A DNA stretch of 64,000 nt, from IMG/VR virus record IMGVR_UViG_3300025417_000566, positions 1-64,000 of that record. One strand, given 5' to 3'. The position numbers and the translations under genes are program-made. The notes beneath the pieces are model-generated. The model was given only the letters and a program-made list of their open reading frames with translations. It was not told where the DNA came from and ran no database searches. Shown here in pieces: positions 45,401-49,916 of this stretch. Source of the DNA: a virus. Every line of letters begins with the position of its first letter. The stretch's first letter is position 1.

Positions 45401-46886
45401 ATTCCAAGGCACAGGCTTTGGTGGTATTGTAACTGACGGAACAGTATACTTTGTTGATACCGTAATTGATGATACTAATTTCACAATTATGGATCAATAT
45501 GGTAATCAAATTTCGTTGTCAAACGGAAGTGGCGACATGCAAGTCACAATTGATGGACAACCTGCAATTCGTGTAACTACAAGTATTGATAATTATTTTA
45601 ATGAAAATCAATTGGTCAACATCAATGGTACACAGGGTTCAGTACAACTCAACGGTAACACTTATTATGCAAGAATAATTACTAATACAACCTTTGACTT
45701 ATACACACAACCATATGATCCATCAATTAATGCTGTTAACTACCCAGTAACTACAGCGGCTTCTTGGACAGGTGGCGGATATGCTTGGAGATCAGGCGTG
45801 TTTGTACTGTCAACTACAACAGCAACAGCAACAACTTCAACTAATAACATTATTACTGTAGCAGACACAAGTAATTTGGTACAAGGTACTCCGATATTAT
45901 TCAATGAAATTGGATCAGTGCCCGGTGATGTAATCATGGGTGGACTAGTACAGGGAACAACTTATTATGTTGGAAGTATCTTTAACGGAACTGAATTCAA
46001 TGTAACAAGTTCACTATATGGAAGTACTGTAACGTTGACCAACGACAGTGGTAGTATGAATGTGGTACAATGGGTACAAAGCAATGTAGATCGTCTATGG
46101 GTAACTGTAAACGGCTTACGTGTACCTTCAAGTAACTTAAGTGTAAACCAATACAATGAAGTAGGTATTCTAACAGAGATTGTTCCGGGTGATGAAGTTA
46201 TCATTACTAACATGATTCCACAAGCAACACCTAATGAATTGACATACTTGAATCTAGTAAACACAGTGGGTGAGGCAGTTGTATACAGAGCCAACACACA
46301 AACTAGAACTTGGTTAACTCAACCAATCTATGATTTAAGCACAACGATTTATGTTAACGATGTGACTAGAATCACAACTACAATTACTGAAAATGCAACT
46401 GTACCTGCTGAAGTTGACGGATACTATTATGTTGGATTGAACGCTAACAAGAATAGTATTTCTAGTATCACAGTATTTGACACAACTACAAATAGTTTGA
46501 TTAATTCTAGTGAGTATGAACTTGTTATTGTAGATACTGCTCCTCAGATTAAAATCAATGGAACAGCAGTTTCAGCAGGAAATTCATTAGTTATTACTAT
46601 TTTAGAAGGTAATGTAATCTTAGTTAACGGAGAACAAATCAAGTTTACTACTGTTGATTTTGTTGCAAATTCAATTTCAGGTCTACAACGCGGGGCAAAT
46701 GGAACTGCAAGACAGCCGTTTATTCCAACTTATACTGAAGTATACGGATTATTACCAACTGGCATGTTGTCTAATAATTACTATAATCAGACTTGGAATT
46801 CATACGTTTACAATCAAACTTTGGGCGATCCACTGCAAATTAGTAACACAGTTCCTGCAGAATTCTTAAATACGGATGTTACCTAA
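27459..46886 (+). CDS. Giant 6475-residue baseplate / virion structural protein in the gp7 position
   Basis: A single uninterrupted frame of 19.4 kb encodes about 700 kDa. It directly follows gp6, where T4 has wedge initiator gp7 (1032 aa). The N-terminus (TLNFLPEIFQTTSNQQFLSA, IQGYIGSKFGYG, NFNQYYWLPFGPPS) resembles large structural proteins of marine T4-like phages; a Trp/Tyr-rich block lies near 1360-1520. Further on: FG-GAP-like propeller repeats (about 2380-3090), Asp-box repeats (about 4860-5260), a beta module of 65-80 residues present at least a dozen times, and duplicated GTG-rich and NGEQI modules. The C-terminus (LGDPLQISNTVPAEFLN) looks conserved rather than run-on. The ribosome site AGGA precedes ATG. 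Role: baseplate periphery or receptor contact; gp7 homology is from position only. Confidence 0.8.
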   Translation: MANTNRVRTLNFLPEIFQTTSNQQFLSATLDQLVNPPNLQRIQGYIGSKFGYGVNPNDYYVTEPTKTRREYQLDPGVVIKKTNENTAKDFITYPGILDALNLQNGVTNNNNRLFNSQFYSWDSFTNLDKIINFNQYYWLPFGPPSVTVASQTVYSTEQYVVTSLDNGYNIRIASAETGEINPTLTLLRGGTYTFLVDQDTQFWIQGQPGVTGYSPTQTNLYTRNVYGVENNGATQGYVTFTVPAADAQNEYQFPASGVNLDLVCTTPFSQINGQLLSTIGAIDGVTSLQGLQIMFYNTGIPNETGYVQTYYSETSYDTNDNTLVQPLTISVNQTAANVFTLASGTNASLNVNDTITFNNPTFGGVTAGSVYFINGLVGTTGFTISATLGGSILTLTNATGLMTANTNQGLLEEGYYTTVANNFYTVEYVGDPANPVIRLIPSGVIPTNQTITPAFGVQYNNLPFYRNTVGTIAEVPYISAPLNTLYYQDGTNADSVGVIKLIESNLSNTINVTTDILGQKTFTSTNGVVFTNGLKVSFDGDVIPTSYLSGEYYVEGVGTAIELIPVNSLICPEGFTEAVYNPYDSTNYDIGNWDLTDFVPVLPDYITIARNSINKNAWSRSNRWFHIDVINATASYNNDPTILTIYASATAKAQRPIIEFYPNLQLFNSGIIGKQAVDFFDTRTTDALTQVADQQNYYPDIQVYSTYTATVAGVTNATSTTITINASAVTGTLQQYQYITDSTNLLPRNSQIQSIALNNGVYTLNVSWQNATTFNTTTVASIVASDTTVNNYALFSGARVIFSADPTVSNTIFVVNLSTLTTGSTPVITMTPAEDSPCLTNEQVAVLRGYYHQGESYYYTGTSWDLAQEKTNVNQAPYFDMFDSNGVSFGDPSVYHSTTFTGTTLFQYGVGIGSIDTVLGFPISYSSIDNQGDIQFDVTLNSDTFNYVNGATPITENINTGYVYNYTVDRTLFRQLGWQTAVAPSVQYQYFEIPYSPATTTYTCDIAALTGTAATDAVWPVVQVYIDNVYQSPTSYTYTVGTNSTTIVLPQQPSTATLVQILLLSNQVSTTGYYQIPINLSNNPLNTNITVANVGDIRNQYQSIFYNNPNTTGQVFGPNNYRDLGDIVPYGTAIIQNSASLVLPGALLRVPDHNLFNALLYNSREYVNYKQLIVSTVSNTNFTQTYNPAQILDIALAQITQSKSPNQSFFWSDMIPSQAPYRSNIYTFNNALDTSIYPLSQVYNFETANYNGVLVYRTTKINDYQTVTEQLIKGQDYTVSTTAPSLEVTIELNAGDTITINEYNQTYGSYAPNTPTKLGLYPAFVPEVVLDSDYYTPTYFIKGHDGSFTKLYGEYINGVLQDYRDQALLEFETRVYNNLKLSNTIPIQAYDLIPGYFRQGTQQYSNQEWLEMYSTNFLNWIGQNRLNYKTQYYNTNDPFSYNYTNSGNKLDSTPIQQGYWRGVYQYFYDTTTPNETPWEMLYYPNQPSWWTERYGPAPYTSDNLVLWNDIANGVRWEDGVPVTVPELARPGLLNILPVDSAGNLVSPFVSIVGNYNPNTFQKDWVVGDDGPTELSYRRSSTWPFDFMRLQALMKPAEFFNLGVWVDNYKYNAEFNQYLVNDRSHLVPNEIPVYGSGTAVTSYLNWIVDFEKQQGIDATTNLTTLFNNLDVRLVYRLAGFSDQNQLAFYVEKASPNTTSSSLLIPNESYNILLYDNQPFDRIPYSSVVVQQNDGYYTVFGNAQQFAYFTVLNPVYDGQTYAIDIQSAKVKVAKNYSTKETIVPYGTSFYSTQELAQFLTSYGAWLQDRGMIFQDIQNGLEVTWNQMVAEFLYWSQTGWGTGSVITLNPAATLLTIDKVDCVVQPLTIQDQNFVLNQNLYPIQLKDMCIERNDTQFTLHALNQGDAFSYAQFDLGNFEHGIVFDNTTQFNDTIYNLVTGLRQIRINVRGAKTADWNGTVNAWGFILNQDNVQEWSPNLKYTKGQIVLYKNKYWVAQRVIEPTATFNQQNWKETNYNAVQIGMLPNPSTRSFESALYYNTNVSNLSQDANLLSYSLIGYRPRDYLATADLTDVTQINVYQNLIKNKGTRNAVNAFQGVTLPQGGISYNVYENWAILQGEFGGVANNNFVQFRINQANMTGDPSIFSLTNGVYTPGSMQEIPIYSLYNYKHNIDNPNILLTTNDAEPSTTNIYPDAGYVNFNDVKMSSYFYSGLPRATDITGQIVPIQNFYVRDYVWLANFLNTWNVYSLKPIGQVIQVRNNLNKTATITFAEPHGLSKLQPLAIVNFANNVDGYYIVTQVVNLNEVIINLNVATANQNTLTGQGIGLIFETQRAATPSEIGLLDLTEADFITNTVWVDENTDGNWAVYQKTINYQYNQQLEKPYATNFGTAVSYSPEMGYLVSDAPQGNVYRYVYDPLSSQSTGQPVYDISQTLTGGTSFGTTIVHQNNIYAISEPTSGTPKVYIYALNDSTVSTAAILYQTIAAPGGVTNWGSALAMSGDNNWLYISDIANNNVYVYRREQVLLNAGYFVTGQTYTIQSIGTTDFTAIGAVANDVGITFVATGAGTGTGTALQVTYAQSTVISGSSTAGSVSGDNFSASLSTDYYGQTLFVGAPDVNYSSTIENWGSAYAYQRTVQNVEAQQTSVAGQIQSFTLGWTPTAGATRTASATNGSTNYITCNAAMTGFAVNQAVVFNGSNFANCGIKPNVVYYIAGISGSTISIKTSRSSTTPVQLTTASGLSFGVYVQVDPLYVTVNGTLVQDNNYGVIGNQFVYSGALQAGDIINISDNQYTLVQNFNSQFNDRTGIHYGYAMDMNTFGTEVLVGSPFEINDTTGEEGATYRYTNVGAKYGVIIGTSVCNLLSSQYLFINGYLLFLTAGDATSIANQINSSKITNVQASVTTDGMLVIQVIDSEIAQPNNQLSISVVNEDVLDQLGLDVFVNTQVLVSPYAVGPTEFGTAIKFNESGSVVISAPVGTRYEFTSFDFTDNGTPDLDTVFDNNATRFVDSYPNAGAVYMYDYLGNYNENVANPGQFVFAQSVNSQNTSYGFNPLYGASLDFNNNTVVVGSPDFLPGVSDGQVVIYDNSVGTQDWGIYRQSAPIVDINSISNSQLFSATSNNTLVNLDYIDPLQGKILGSVRQNLDFVTNTDPARYNSDLASQTGYVWGANEVGKTWFNTNNVRFVNYHQNDVVYNSKYWGQVFPGSDVAVYTWVASNVPPQNYQGPGTPLDITLYAISSTLNASSVVVPIYYFWVRNTNLIFSETGKTLSDTILAQYIANPRGSGISFMAPVLPNTFAVYNSLSYFNGTDTVFNIAYSSNQDSGSDIYHQQFALIKENYAEDFLPGFPQYAYISSALSEPNGLYLRFINSLAGCDDAGGVVPDPYLPIQVQSGVQVRPRQSFFLDRFLALKNYLTFANEVLAQYPIVELRENLDFLYTVGDINPGTGLPYYDTTNYWEFVNWWAPGYSDNTRSVLQVPLYADLATLNVSAGTIVTVAQNGAGKFEVYITDGLGNWTRIGLQQGTIQFSSALWDYSSAGLGWDGNFFDTNVFDLYPSEETRYIVRALNEQIYTADLLIYRNQSLILLFQYIQSETTSSQNFLPWLNKTSLVDVDHKIRELLPLEVYQGDNEVFLEGYLNEVKPYHVTIKQFSFSYTGNDVFEGNITDFDLPAQWNNTYQEFISPELVYTLPNNEYEYLPSSSIWQTEAYNQWYQNYGVSLTGQDNYNITTLVSYLTPSSKYIIVDNANGFPINGTITIDGEQIGYSSVDRALNQLSGLVRGYNSTVVTNHIPGAKIYIDLPAVLLLSGGNGYSNPPRVTAVIDETLYPAPRTPAVLEAVMNLDSVLEINVIIPGSGYPVLPTIVIEPSSTIYFANTQVNSVLHTITVYAPDLVTGSQVQYFNDTSTNNGVGELADGQWYYINVLETTPTAVVALYVTYSDAINDANRIPIFNNGTGSAFSLNLGARASAISTAYPVRENSIRMKFDRTTYNSQVQDWQSSAYYGAFFAGSYRNNEDFSSSDVSLESTTPPIQYITAASGGGVVFEISDVTNDQQVEWSSFVRYVGATVASNNSIKLIPQDGNNDPNNPQPNASGTTVGFYVGMPIQFNGVGIGGLVGSTTSTPVIYYVHSIIDELYFTVSLSVGGPIVTLTYATVGAAGLECLTASVTNTAVLTVNYPGIITVTNTTAVTNVFTAPVSAIGTGGTNGFYVGIPLFFTEGLIGGVVLNQVYYVSTIIDEENFTISSSPTPLSTTVLSTASSTNIVTVYTTEGMKVNDPLIFNNMVISGSSVTDFGNIISGVTYYIKEIINSTEITISQYVNSTVFPLTTVAASSTTSALVTDQSSSTQLTTGLGAMIMNVNLPISPGQINGQLFNLYETSGQYPNIGTGVISELIGNTVNATIQTVNYVAFSNQQPTQFMYANMPVRFNTSIGGLSTNTTYYIKSLGVISVNCTTTSSSTNQITCNSTSTLYVGMPIKFSGVSLGGITIGQTYFVKSIVDSTHFTISATSGGSTLVLFTSNGEMVGTGDPYMVVSATLGGSAVSLTSSTARSSFVQYPTANPTFDISYAVGGYIAIINSAASGFAVNNVITIYGSYVGGTTPTNNVTLTVNTIGTDGQITGVIASGTVPASSSSYYLKVVSPNQLAVYSNPLLTVPVSGLDIPYVGFTVETVTGVNSSTNALTIADTTQFSQYDAVVFTGNTSIAQTNIVPNQTYYIYQILSPTTFTISTAPGDGSTVVTMVTTIAVNFTMAKAGSFAVLPQPFYFNQSIVKYNNRIYQCIISNNDSEFIFGKWQLLDSDSNLLNAMDRVIGYYQPTANMPGVDLTQLFEGVTYPNSTYYGNQFAPANQYPVDTILQDQPFYPTEVDITSVIWNGATYLATSNLPTYSAVLISPDGINWSIDTLANINVDITDILYAGGFYVITTTNSATPIYRSNDGINWTTNGYYTPYSDQPYDTTEYDSTSINVAQLALQAVTYSNGYYIAVGDNIVRSADTYNWVEVPIFPNTLTSYEFYAIANVTLPSFTGLIAVGSGLRPDVTSGVTEQVSTNVIFYSTNNGLNWTQVNSLTPNGFYGIAGNNSLILAVGSGGVIYYSTNGASWLGLNQVQVISINAATNVINVTNSAGFVLNQPVRFSQAFGGLSTNTTYYIVSITGGAIKVSLTPSGSAIVLTNVNPSADQTMMFAYNSANPNPATLRDIIYANGIWITVGDTGTIKTSTNGFSWTTQSSGTVQNLHSVTYNNTTSTFTVVGDNNTILESTNNGVSWSDISVFNVAPTVYDVQGAEFPYGYGPEELVPGVVTDSMAMTVITRPGTLWPVVEYSNAGYNSVSLELTPTSASQTVYSFASASHYPAQVRVQVLDSTTMLGTTLDASAYTVDWINKSITLNTPLSYLPNTQKLRIDVYEVGNGSQLVKSNTDTNPIRNNTVTGFDEIYLDCNYSQNIYSGSGVIQQGTYPINTLATETFAETNYITCASISNFILNTPITFLGNVFGGIVAGTQYYVKSISTATNQITISATYNSVTGQAGPTLALTTATGSMDVAIEVGNGLVWTAPIVYLNGTQLVMGVTNNVIATTAGTNAITTNSTSGLIVGTPIMFSSTIFGGVIQPLTTYYISSIIDIYDITISATLGGPTLALTNANGGASFVTNDYAFGIQPNGIQAKMIFSSNTYNTTNDYIVYSVFGQTEPVQIGYSLPTVQEFIATGQTSSYNLNNYLGGTNAYNAIVEIDGVRQTISQYTISEFAKTINFVSNLSAGSKITVTTFNDTQQQYLTTQYGITGTPGSQFIDLTVGSTTHTVVTYDQGGTAGFDSNGSVNAGSFVVGTQYEITTVGTTNWVAIGASSNNVGIVFTATGVGSGTGVALAVGLYAENYNYLTLSSGTTASLQVNNSLVFSDVIGGIVAGKTYYVTQIINSTQFVISELVGGEPLTLTNATGSMLATANGLTVAPISNISNQLTAPLAVTFASATTSGTNAITVTSTNGFVVGRTAIFQGTGFGGIVTDGTVYFVDTVIDDTNFTIMDQYGNQISLSNGSGDMQVTIDGQPAIRVTTSIDNYFNENQLVNINGTQGSVQLNGNTYYARIITNTTFDLYTQPYDPSINAVNYPVTTAASWTGGGYAWRSGVFVLSTTTATATTSTNNIITVADTSNLVQGTPILFNEIGSVPGDVIMGGLVQGTTYYVGSIFNGTEFNVTSSLYGSTVTLTNDSGSMNVVQWVQSNVDRLWVTVNGLRVPSSNLSVNQYNEVGILTEIVPGDEVIITNMIPQATPNELTYLNLVNTVGEAVVYRANTQTRTWLTQPIYDLSTTIYVNDVTRITTTITENATVPAEVDGYYYVGLNANKNSISSITVFDTTTNSLINSSEYELVIVDTAPQIKINGTAVSAGNSLVITILEGNVILVNGEQIKFTTVDFVANSISGLQRGANGTARQPFIPTYTEVYGLLPTGMLSNNYYNQTWNSYVYNQTLGDPLQISNTVPAEFLNTDVT
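34600..36730 (+). repeat. FG-GAP/integrin-like propeller repeats within the giant gene
   Basis: Repeated units carry FGTAVSYSPEMGYLVSDAP, WGSALAMSGDNNWLYISD, YGQTLFVGAPDVN, YGYAMDMNTFGTEVLVGSPF, FGTAIKFNESGSVVISAP and YGASLDFNNNTVVVGSPDF. Each ends in a V(G/S)AP or VGSP turn followed by a strand such as VYRY, VYVYR or VYMYDY. This is the pattern of seven-bladed FG-GAP beta-propellers, which often bind ligands or receptors. At least six blades are seen (residues about 2380-3090), interrupted by one GTG-rich module and one of the common beta modules. Confidence 0.7.
39650..46070 (+). repeat. Cluster of diverged 65-80-residue beta modules within the giant gene
   Basis: Copies share the pattern VGxPIxFxGxxFGGIVxGxxYY followed by VxxIxDxxxFxISxTxGG and LTLTNATGxM. 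Approximate nt positions: 39650-39920, 39995-40210, 40210-40440, 40640-41070 (two), 41460-41690, 42750-42990, 43815-44060, 44150-44370, 45045-45260, 45318-45550 and 45810-46070. Outlying copies lie at 28455-28660 and 35440-35690. DNA identity between copies is low, so they are old duplications. They alternate with Asp-box and other domains. Confidence 0.75.
42040..43240 (+). repeat. Asp-box (sialidase-type) repeats within the giant gene
   Basis: Units of the type SPDGINWSID, SNDGINWTTNG, STNNGLNWTQV, STNGASWLGL, STNGFSWTTQS and STNNGVSWSDIS follow strands such as ILYAGGFYVITT, VTYSNGYYIAVGD and IIYANGIWITVGD. SxDGxxW is the Asp-box turn found in sialidases and other six- or seven-bladed propellers. 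No sialidase catalytic arginine triad can be assigned, so a binding role is more likely than catalysis. Confidence 0.75.
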
Positions 46887-46888
46887 AT

Positions 46889-46896
46889 GATAAATA
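46889..46896 (+). promoter_or_regulatory. Late box GATAAATA, 5 nt before the start of the 51-aa gene
   Basis: GATAAATA, AAGAA, then ATG at 46902. It begins 3 nt after the stop codon of the giant gene and overlaps an alternative in-frame ATG at 46887. Confidence 0.55.
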
Positions 46897-46901
46897 AAGA
46901 A

Positions 46902-47057
46902 ATGAACAATATTAAATCAAAAAGTCAAGGAAATCAGGGTAAAAAACAACCTCCTACCAAACCTAACGAGCATGGTGGGTTCTACTTTTCCTCTAGTGTA
47001 AAGATTTTTGATCCAAATAGTAAACAAGTTTTGGTACAGAAAAGAGGGGATGCTTAA
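46902..47057 (+). CDS. Small structural-gene-cluster protein (51 or 56 aa)
   Basis: The frame runs ATG 46887 or 46902 to TAA 47055-47057 and overlaps the next ATG by 1 nt (TAATG). I prefer 46902 because a late box ends 5 nt before it, but 46887 is possible. The first half is Lys/Asn/Gln/Pro-rich. The second half, GFYFSSSVKIFDPNSKQVLV, resembles the N-terminus of the next protein (GFLKIYDPNSGEIFVDKK), suggesting a duplicated small beta element. Function unknown; tight linkage to the next gene suggests a shared structural role. Confidence 0.7.
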   Translation: MNNIKSKSQGNQGKKQPPTKPNEHGGFYFSSSVKIFDPNSKQVLVQKRGDA

Positions 47058-47677
47058 TGTCGGTTATTAATTTATCCTTGAAAGTTGAGGGATTCTTGAA
47101 AATCTACGACCCCAATTCAGGTGAAATTTTCGTAGATAAAAAGAATGCAATCAATTATGAAAACATGTCAGAAGCCATTGCTGATACACTAAGTGATCGT
47201 GGGTATGGAGAAATCTTCCAAATGGCGTTTGGTAACGGTGCGGCTTCAGTATCAGATACTGGAGTTATTACGTATTTGCCACCAAACGTAACTGGACAGA
47301 ATGCGGCATTGTATAATCAAACATATGCTAAGATCGTAGATGATACTAACGTACTTAATTTGGATCCTACACGCAATAATATGACAGTTTACCATACTTC
47401 TGGTAACGTTTATACTGACATTTTGGTTCAATGTCTACTAGATTACGGTGAGCCTGCAGGTCAGGCCGCGTTCGATAACAGTACGCAGACGGATTCTAGT
47501 TACATTTTTGATGAATTAGGCTTATTGGCCAACTACGGAACAGATGCTAACGGTAATACAATTACAAGACTATTGACACACGTGATTTTTCACCCTGTTC
47601 AAAAGTCATTGAACAGACAAATTCAAATTGATTATACGGTTAGAATACAAGCGTTAACCAACTTGGTAACAATATAA
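47057..47677 (+). CDS. Virion structural protein, unknown, after the giant gene (gp8 position)
   Basis: The 206-aa product shows no enzyme motif. Segments such as FQMAFGNGAASVSDTGVITY and ELGLLANYGTDANGNTITRL followed by LLTHVIFHPVQKS look like a beta-rich baseplate or fibre-attachment protein of the kind found in marine T4-like phages. The N-terminal KIYDPNSGEIFVDKKNAI repeats the motif of the preceding small protein. T4 has gp8 in this position (334 aa), but I see no alignment. Confidence 0.7.
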   Translation: MSVINLSLKVEGFLKIYDPNSGEIFVDKKNAINYENMSEAIADTLSDRGYGEIFQMAFGNGAASVSDTGVITYLPPNVTGQNAALYNQTYAKIVDDTNVLNLDPTRNNMTVYHTSGNVYTDILVQCLLDYGEPAGQAAFDNSTQTDSSYIFDELGLLANYGTDANGNTITRLLTHVIFHPVQKSLNRQIQIDYTVRIQALTNLVTI

Positions 47678-47685
47678 GATAAATA
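47678..47685 (+). promoter_or_regulatory. Late box GATAAATA before the fibre gene
   Basis: The box starts right after the stop codon of the previous gene. The leader to ATG 47707 holds CGGAGTGAT as ribosome site. Confidence 0.65.
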
Positions 47686-47706
47686 AAGATAACGGAGTGA
47701 TAGATT

Positions 47707-48936
47707 ATGGCATATACAATTGTTAAAAGTAATGGTACAGTACTAACAACCATTGCTGACGGTACTATTAATACAACTAGTACCTCTCTAGGGTTACCAG
47801 GTAGAAATTATCCTGGTTACGGTCAACCAATGGACGAAAACTTTGTTTGGCTTACTGAGAATTTTGCAAATGCAACTCCTCCAGCAAATCCATTGACAGG
47901 TCAACTTTGGTATAATACAAATAACCAAACAATGTATATCTGTCCAACAGATGGACAGTCAAATGCCGCAGCCTGGTTATCATTAACGGCAACTAGTTCA
48001 GGTGGCGCAACAACATTTGGTGCTGTTACTGTTACAGGAAACTTAGCAGCCGGAAATCTATCAGCAGTAAGCAATCTATCAGCAAATGCTACTACAACAG
48101 CATTCTTAACCGTATCAGCAAACGCAAATATCGCTAATGCTAACATCACTCAAGCAAGCATTGGAACATTAACTACATCAAATATCACAACAGGTAGCGC
48201 CACAACCGGCGGAAACTTAACTGGTGTTTGGACTGTTACTGGTTCAGCAGGTGGAAACAACGCTGTAGCATTTAACTTTATTCAAGGTGGTATTGCTATT
48301 AGTAACTCAGCCGGCGCCAATCTATATGGTATTGCTACTGACAAGTACATGTATGCTAATGGTACCCCAGTAAGTTTTGCAGGTACATATAGTAACAGCA
48401 ACGTGGCTGCATATATGCCAACATACGCTGGTAACGGTTTATTTACACAAGTACAATGTAATGTGTTCACAACAGGTGCAAACACAACAGCAGGAACTAT
48501 CACAGGTAACTGGACATTGACAACAGGATCAAGATTACAAGCAACATACGCTGACTTGGCAGAACGCTTTGAGGCAGACGATGTTTACGACCCGGGTACA
48601 GTTGTACAATTGGGCGGTGAAGCAGAAATTACTGCCGTAGAATACGAATTAAGTGAAGACGTATTTGGTGTTATCAGTAACACAGCGGCTTATTTGATGA
48701 ACGCAGGGGCAGGTAGTGATGCTACTCACCCACCAGTAGCAGTTTCGGGTCGTGTTGAAGTTAAAGTAACAGGTAAAGTTACAAAAGGACAACGTTTAGT
48801 TAGTGCTGGTAACGGTATAGCACGTGCGGCTCAACCAAATGAAGCAACAGCATTTAATGTCATTGGCCGCGCATTAGCAAACAAAACAGACGATGGTTTA
48901 GGCACAGTTGAAGCCATTGTTTCGATTACGAAATAA
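47707..48936 (+). CDS. Tail fibre protein with a conserved C-terminal trimer/chaperone-like domain
   Basis: The 409-aa product has an N-terminal attachment-type domain (PGYGQPMDENFVWLTENFAN, NPLTGQLWYNTNNQTMYI), a repetitive Ala/Asn/Thr middle (about 100-270) fit for a trimeric shaft, and a C-terminal domain from about 280: YADLAERFEADDVYDPGTVV, DVFGVISNTAAYLMN, PPVAVSGRVEVKVTGKVTKG. That C-terminal pattern recurs in cyanophage fibres and resembles self-processing or chaperone ends of phage fibres; no catalytic residues can be assigned. It should contact the host surface. Confidence 0.82.
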   Translation: MAYTIVKSNGTVLTTIADGTINTTSTSLGLPGRNYPGYGQPMDENFVWLTENFANATPPANPLTGQLWYNTNNQTMYICPTDGQSNAAAWLSLTATSSGGATTFGAVTVTGNLAAGNLSAVSNLSANATTTAFLTVSANANIANANITQASIGTLTTSNITTGSATTGGNLTGVWTVTGSAGGNNAVAFNFIQGGIAISNSAGANLYGIATDKYMYANGTPVSFAGTYSNSNVAAYMPTYAGNGLFTQVQCNVFTTGANTTAGTITGNWTLTTGSRLQATYADLAERFEADDVYDPGTVVQLGGEAEITAVEYELSEDVFGVISNTAAYLMNAGAGSDATHPPVAVSGRVEVKVTGKVTKGQRLVSAGNGIARAAQPNEATAFNVIGRALANKTDDGLGTVEAIVSITK

Positions 48937-48945
48937 GGATAAGAA

Positions 48946-49899
48946 ATGAGTTACGCACAATATGGATTAGTACAGGCAACTGACTTTAACACGTTCGTAG
49001 GTGGTAATCCAACCACTACATCTAATACACTAAACGCAGTTTGGGCAACAGGTGGTGGTAGTGCAGGATATGGACAAACATCAGTAGCAAACGTTGCTAC
49101 TGGTAACACAGTTGTCGCTACTGGACAATGGAACGCATTGGTTGCTAACACAGCAAGCGCCGCAACTCACCAAGGCTCATCAATTACAGCAGTAACAGCG
49201 CCTACAGCAGGTGGTACAATTACATATCTTAGTGCTATCCCAACTAACCTATCAACAATTTACACAAATAAATTGAATGCCGCAAGTCAAGGCTCAACTT
49301 CTTCAAACACAGCAACTTTTGGTAGCACATGGAGTAGTGCATTAACATTTACATTTAGTGCATCATTTGCGAACGGTGACGCCGCACGTTATTTCTTTAA
49401 CGCAGGTGGTCAATTAAAACTAACTTGTTCACACCCAACAGGTACAGGTATTAATTTACTGTTGAACAACTTAGCAAGTAACGTTGGTACAGTTGTTATG
49501 AGCGCACCAAGTTCAGGTTCTGTATCTATTGCAAGTACTTCATTTAATGGTATTACTAAGATCGGTGGCGGTGGTAACTCTCCAACAATCAGCACAAACA
49601 GTGGATACTATGCGATGACCACATCAAACGTCACAGTATTCACACAAACAGCGTCAACAGGTCCTTCTGGATATTTGGCAACAAACATCAAGTTTATTGC
49701 TAAGTCAAACGGTACTGTTGGTTCAAACGCTGACGCAGGTAACGTAATTACCATTTATTCAACATGGACTGAAATCCCAACTGGATTGGTTGCAAGTTCT
49801 GGTTCTGCTGTAACTCTTACAGTTGTACCACCAGAAACAACTAATATTGCCAATACTTGGGGTACTATTACATTAACCGGTTCAGTAACAGGTTCATAA
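48946..49899 (+). CDS. Fibre or virion surface protein, Ser/Thr/Ala/Gly-rich
   Basis: The 317-aa product has few charged residues and long beta-prone Thr/Ser/Asn stretches. The first 130 residues are helical with Ala/Thr (NTLNAVWATGGGSAGYGQTS), the rest holds beta elements such as ALTFTFSASFANGDAARYFF and NAGGQLKLTCSHPTGTG, then ITIYSTWTEIPTG. It follows the fibre gene by 9 nt with GGATAAGA as ribosome site and is the last gene of the structural block. A structural role is inferred from context and composition. Confidence 0.65.
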   Translation: MSYAQYGLVQATDFNTFVGGNPTTTSNTLNAVWATGGGSAGYGQTSVANVATGNTVVATGQWNALVANTASAATHQGSSITAVTAPTAGGTITYLSAIPTNLSTIYTNKLNAASQGSTSSNTATFGSTWSSALTFTFSASFANGDAARYFFNAGGQLKLTCSHPTGTGINLLLNNLASNVGTVVMSAPSSGSVSIASTSFNGITKIGGGGNSPTISTNSGYYAMTTSNVTVFTQTASTGPSGYLATNIKFIAKSNGTVGSNADAGNVITIYSTWTEIPTGLVASSGSAVTLTVVPPETTNIANTWGTITLTGSVTGS

Positions 49900-49916
49900 C
49901 ATTTTTAGGGTAGACG

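Noticed and set aside
27459-46886. Insertion sequence or other mobile DNA inside the giant gene
   Set aside because: The frame is continuous, no transposase-like segment or terminal inverted repeats were seen, and repeats are at protein level.
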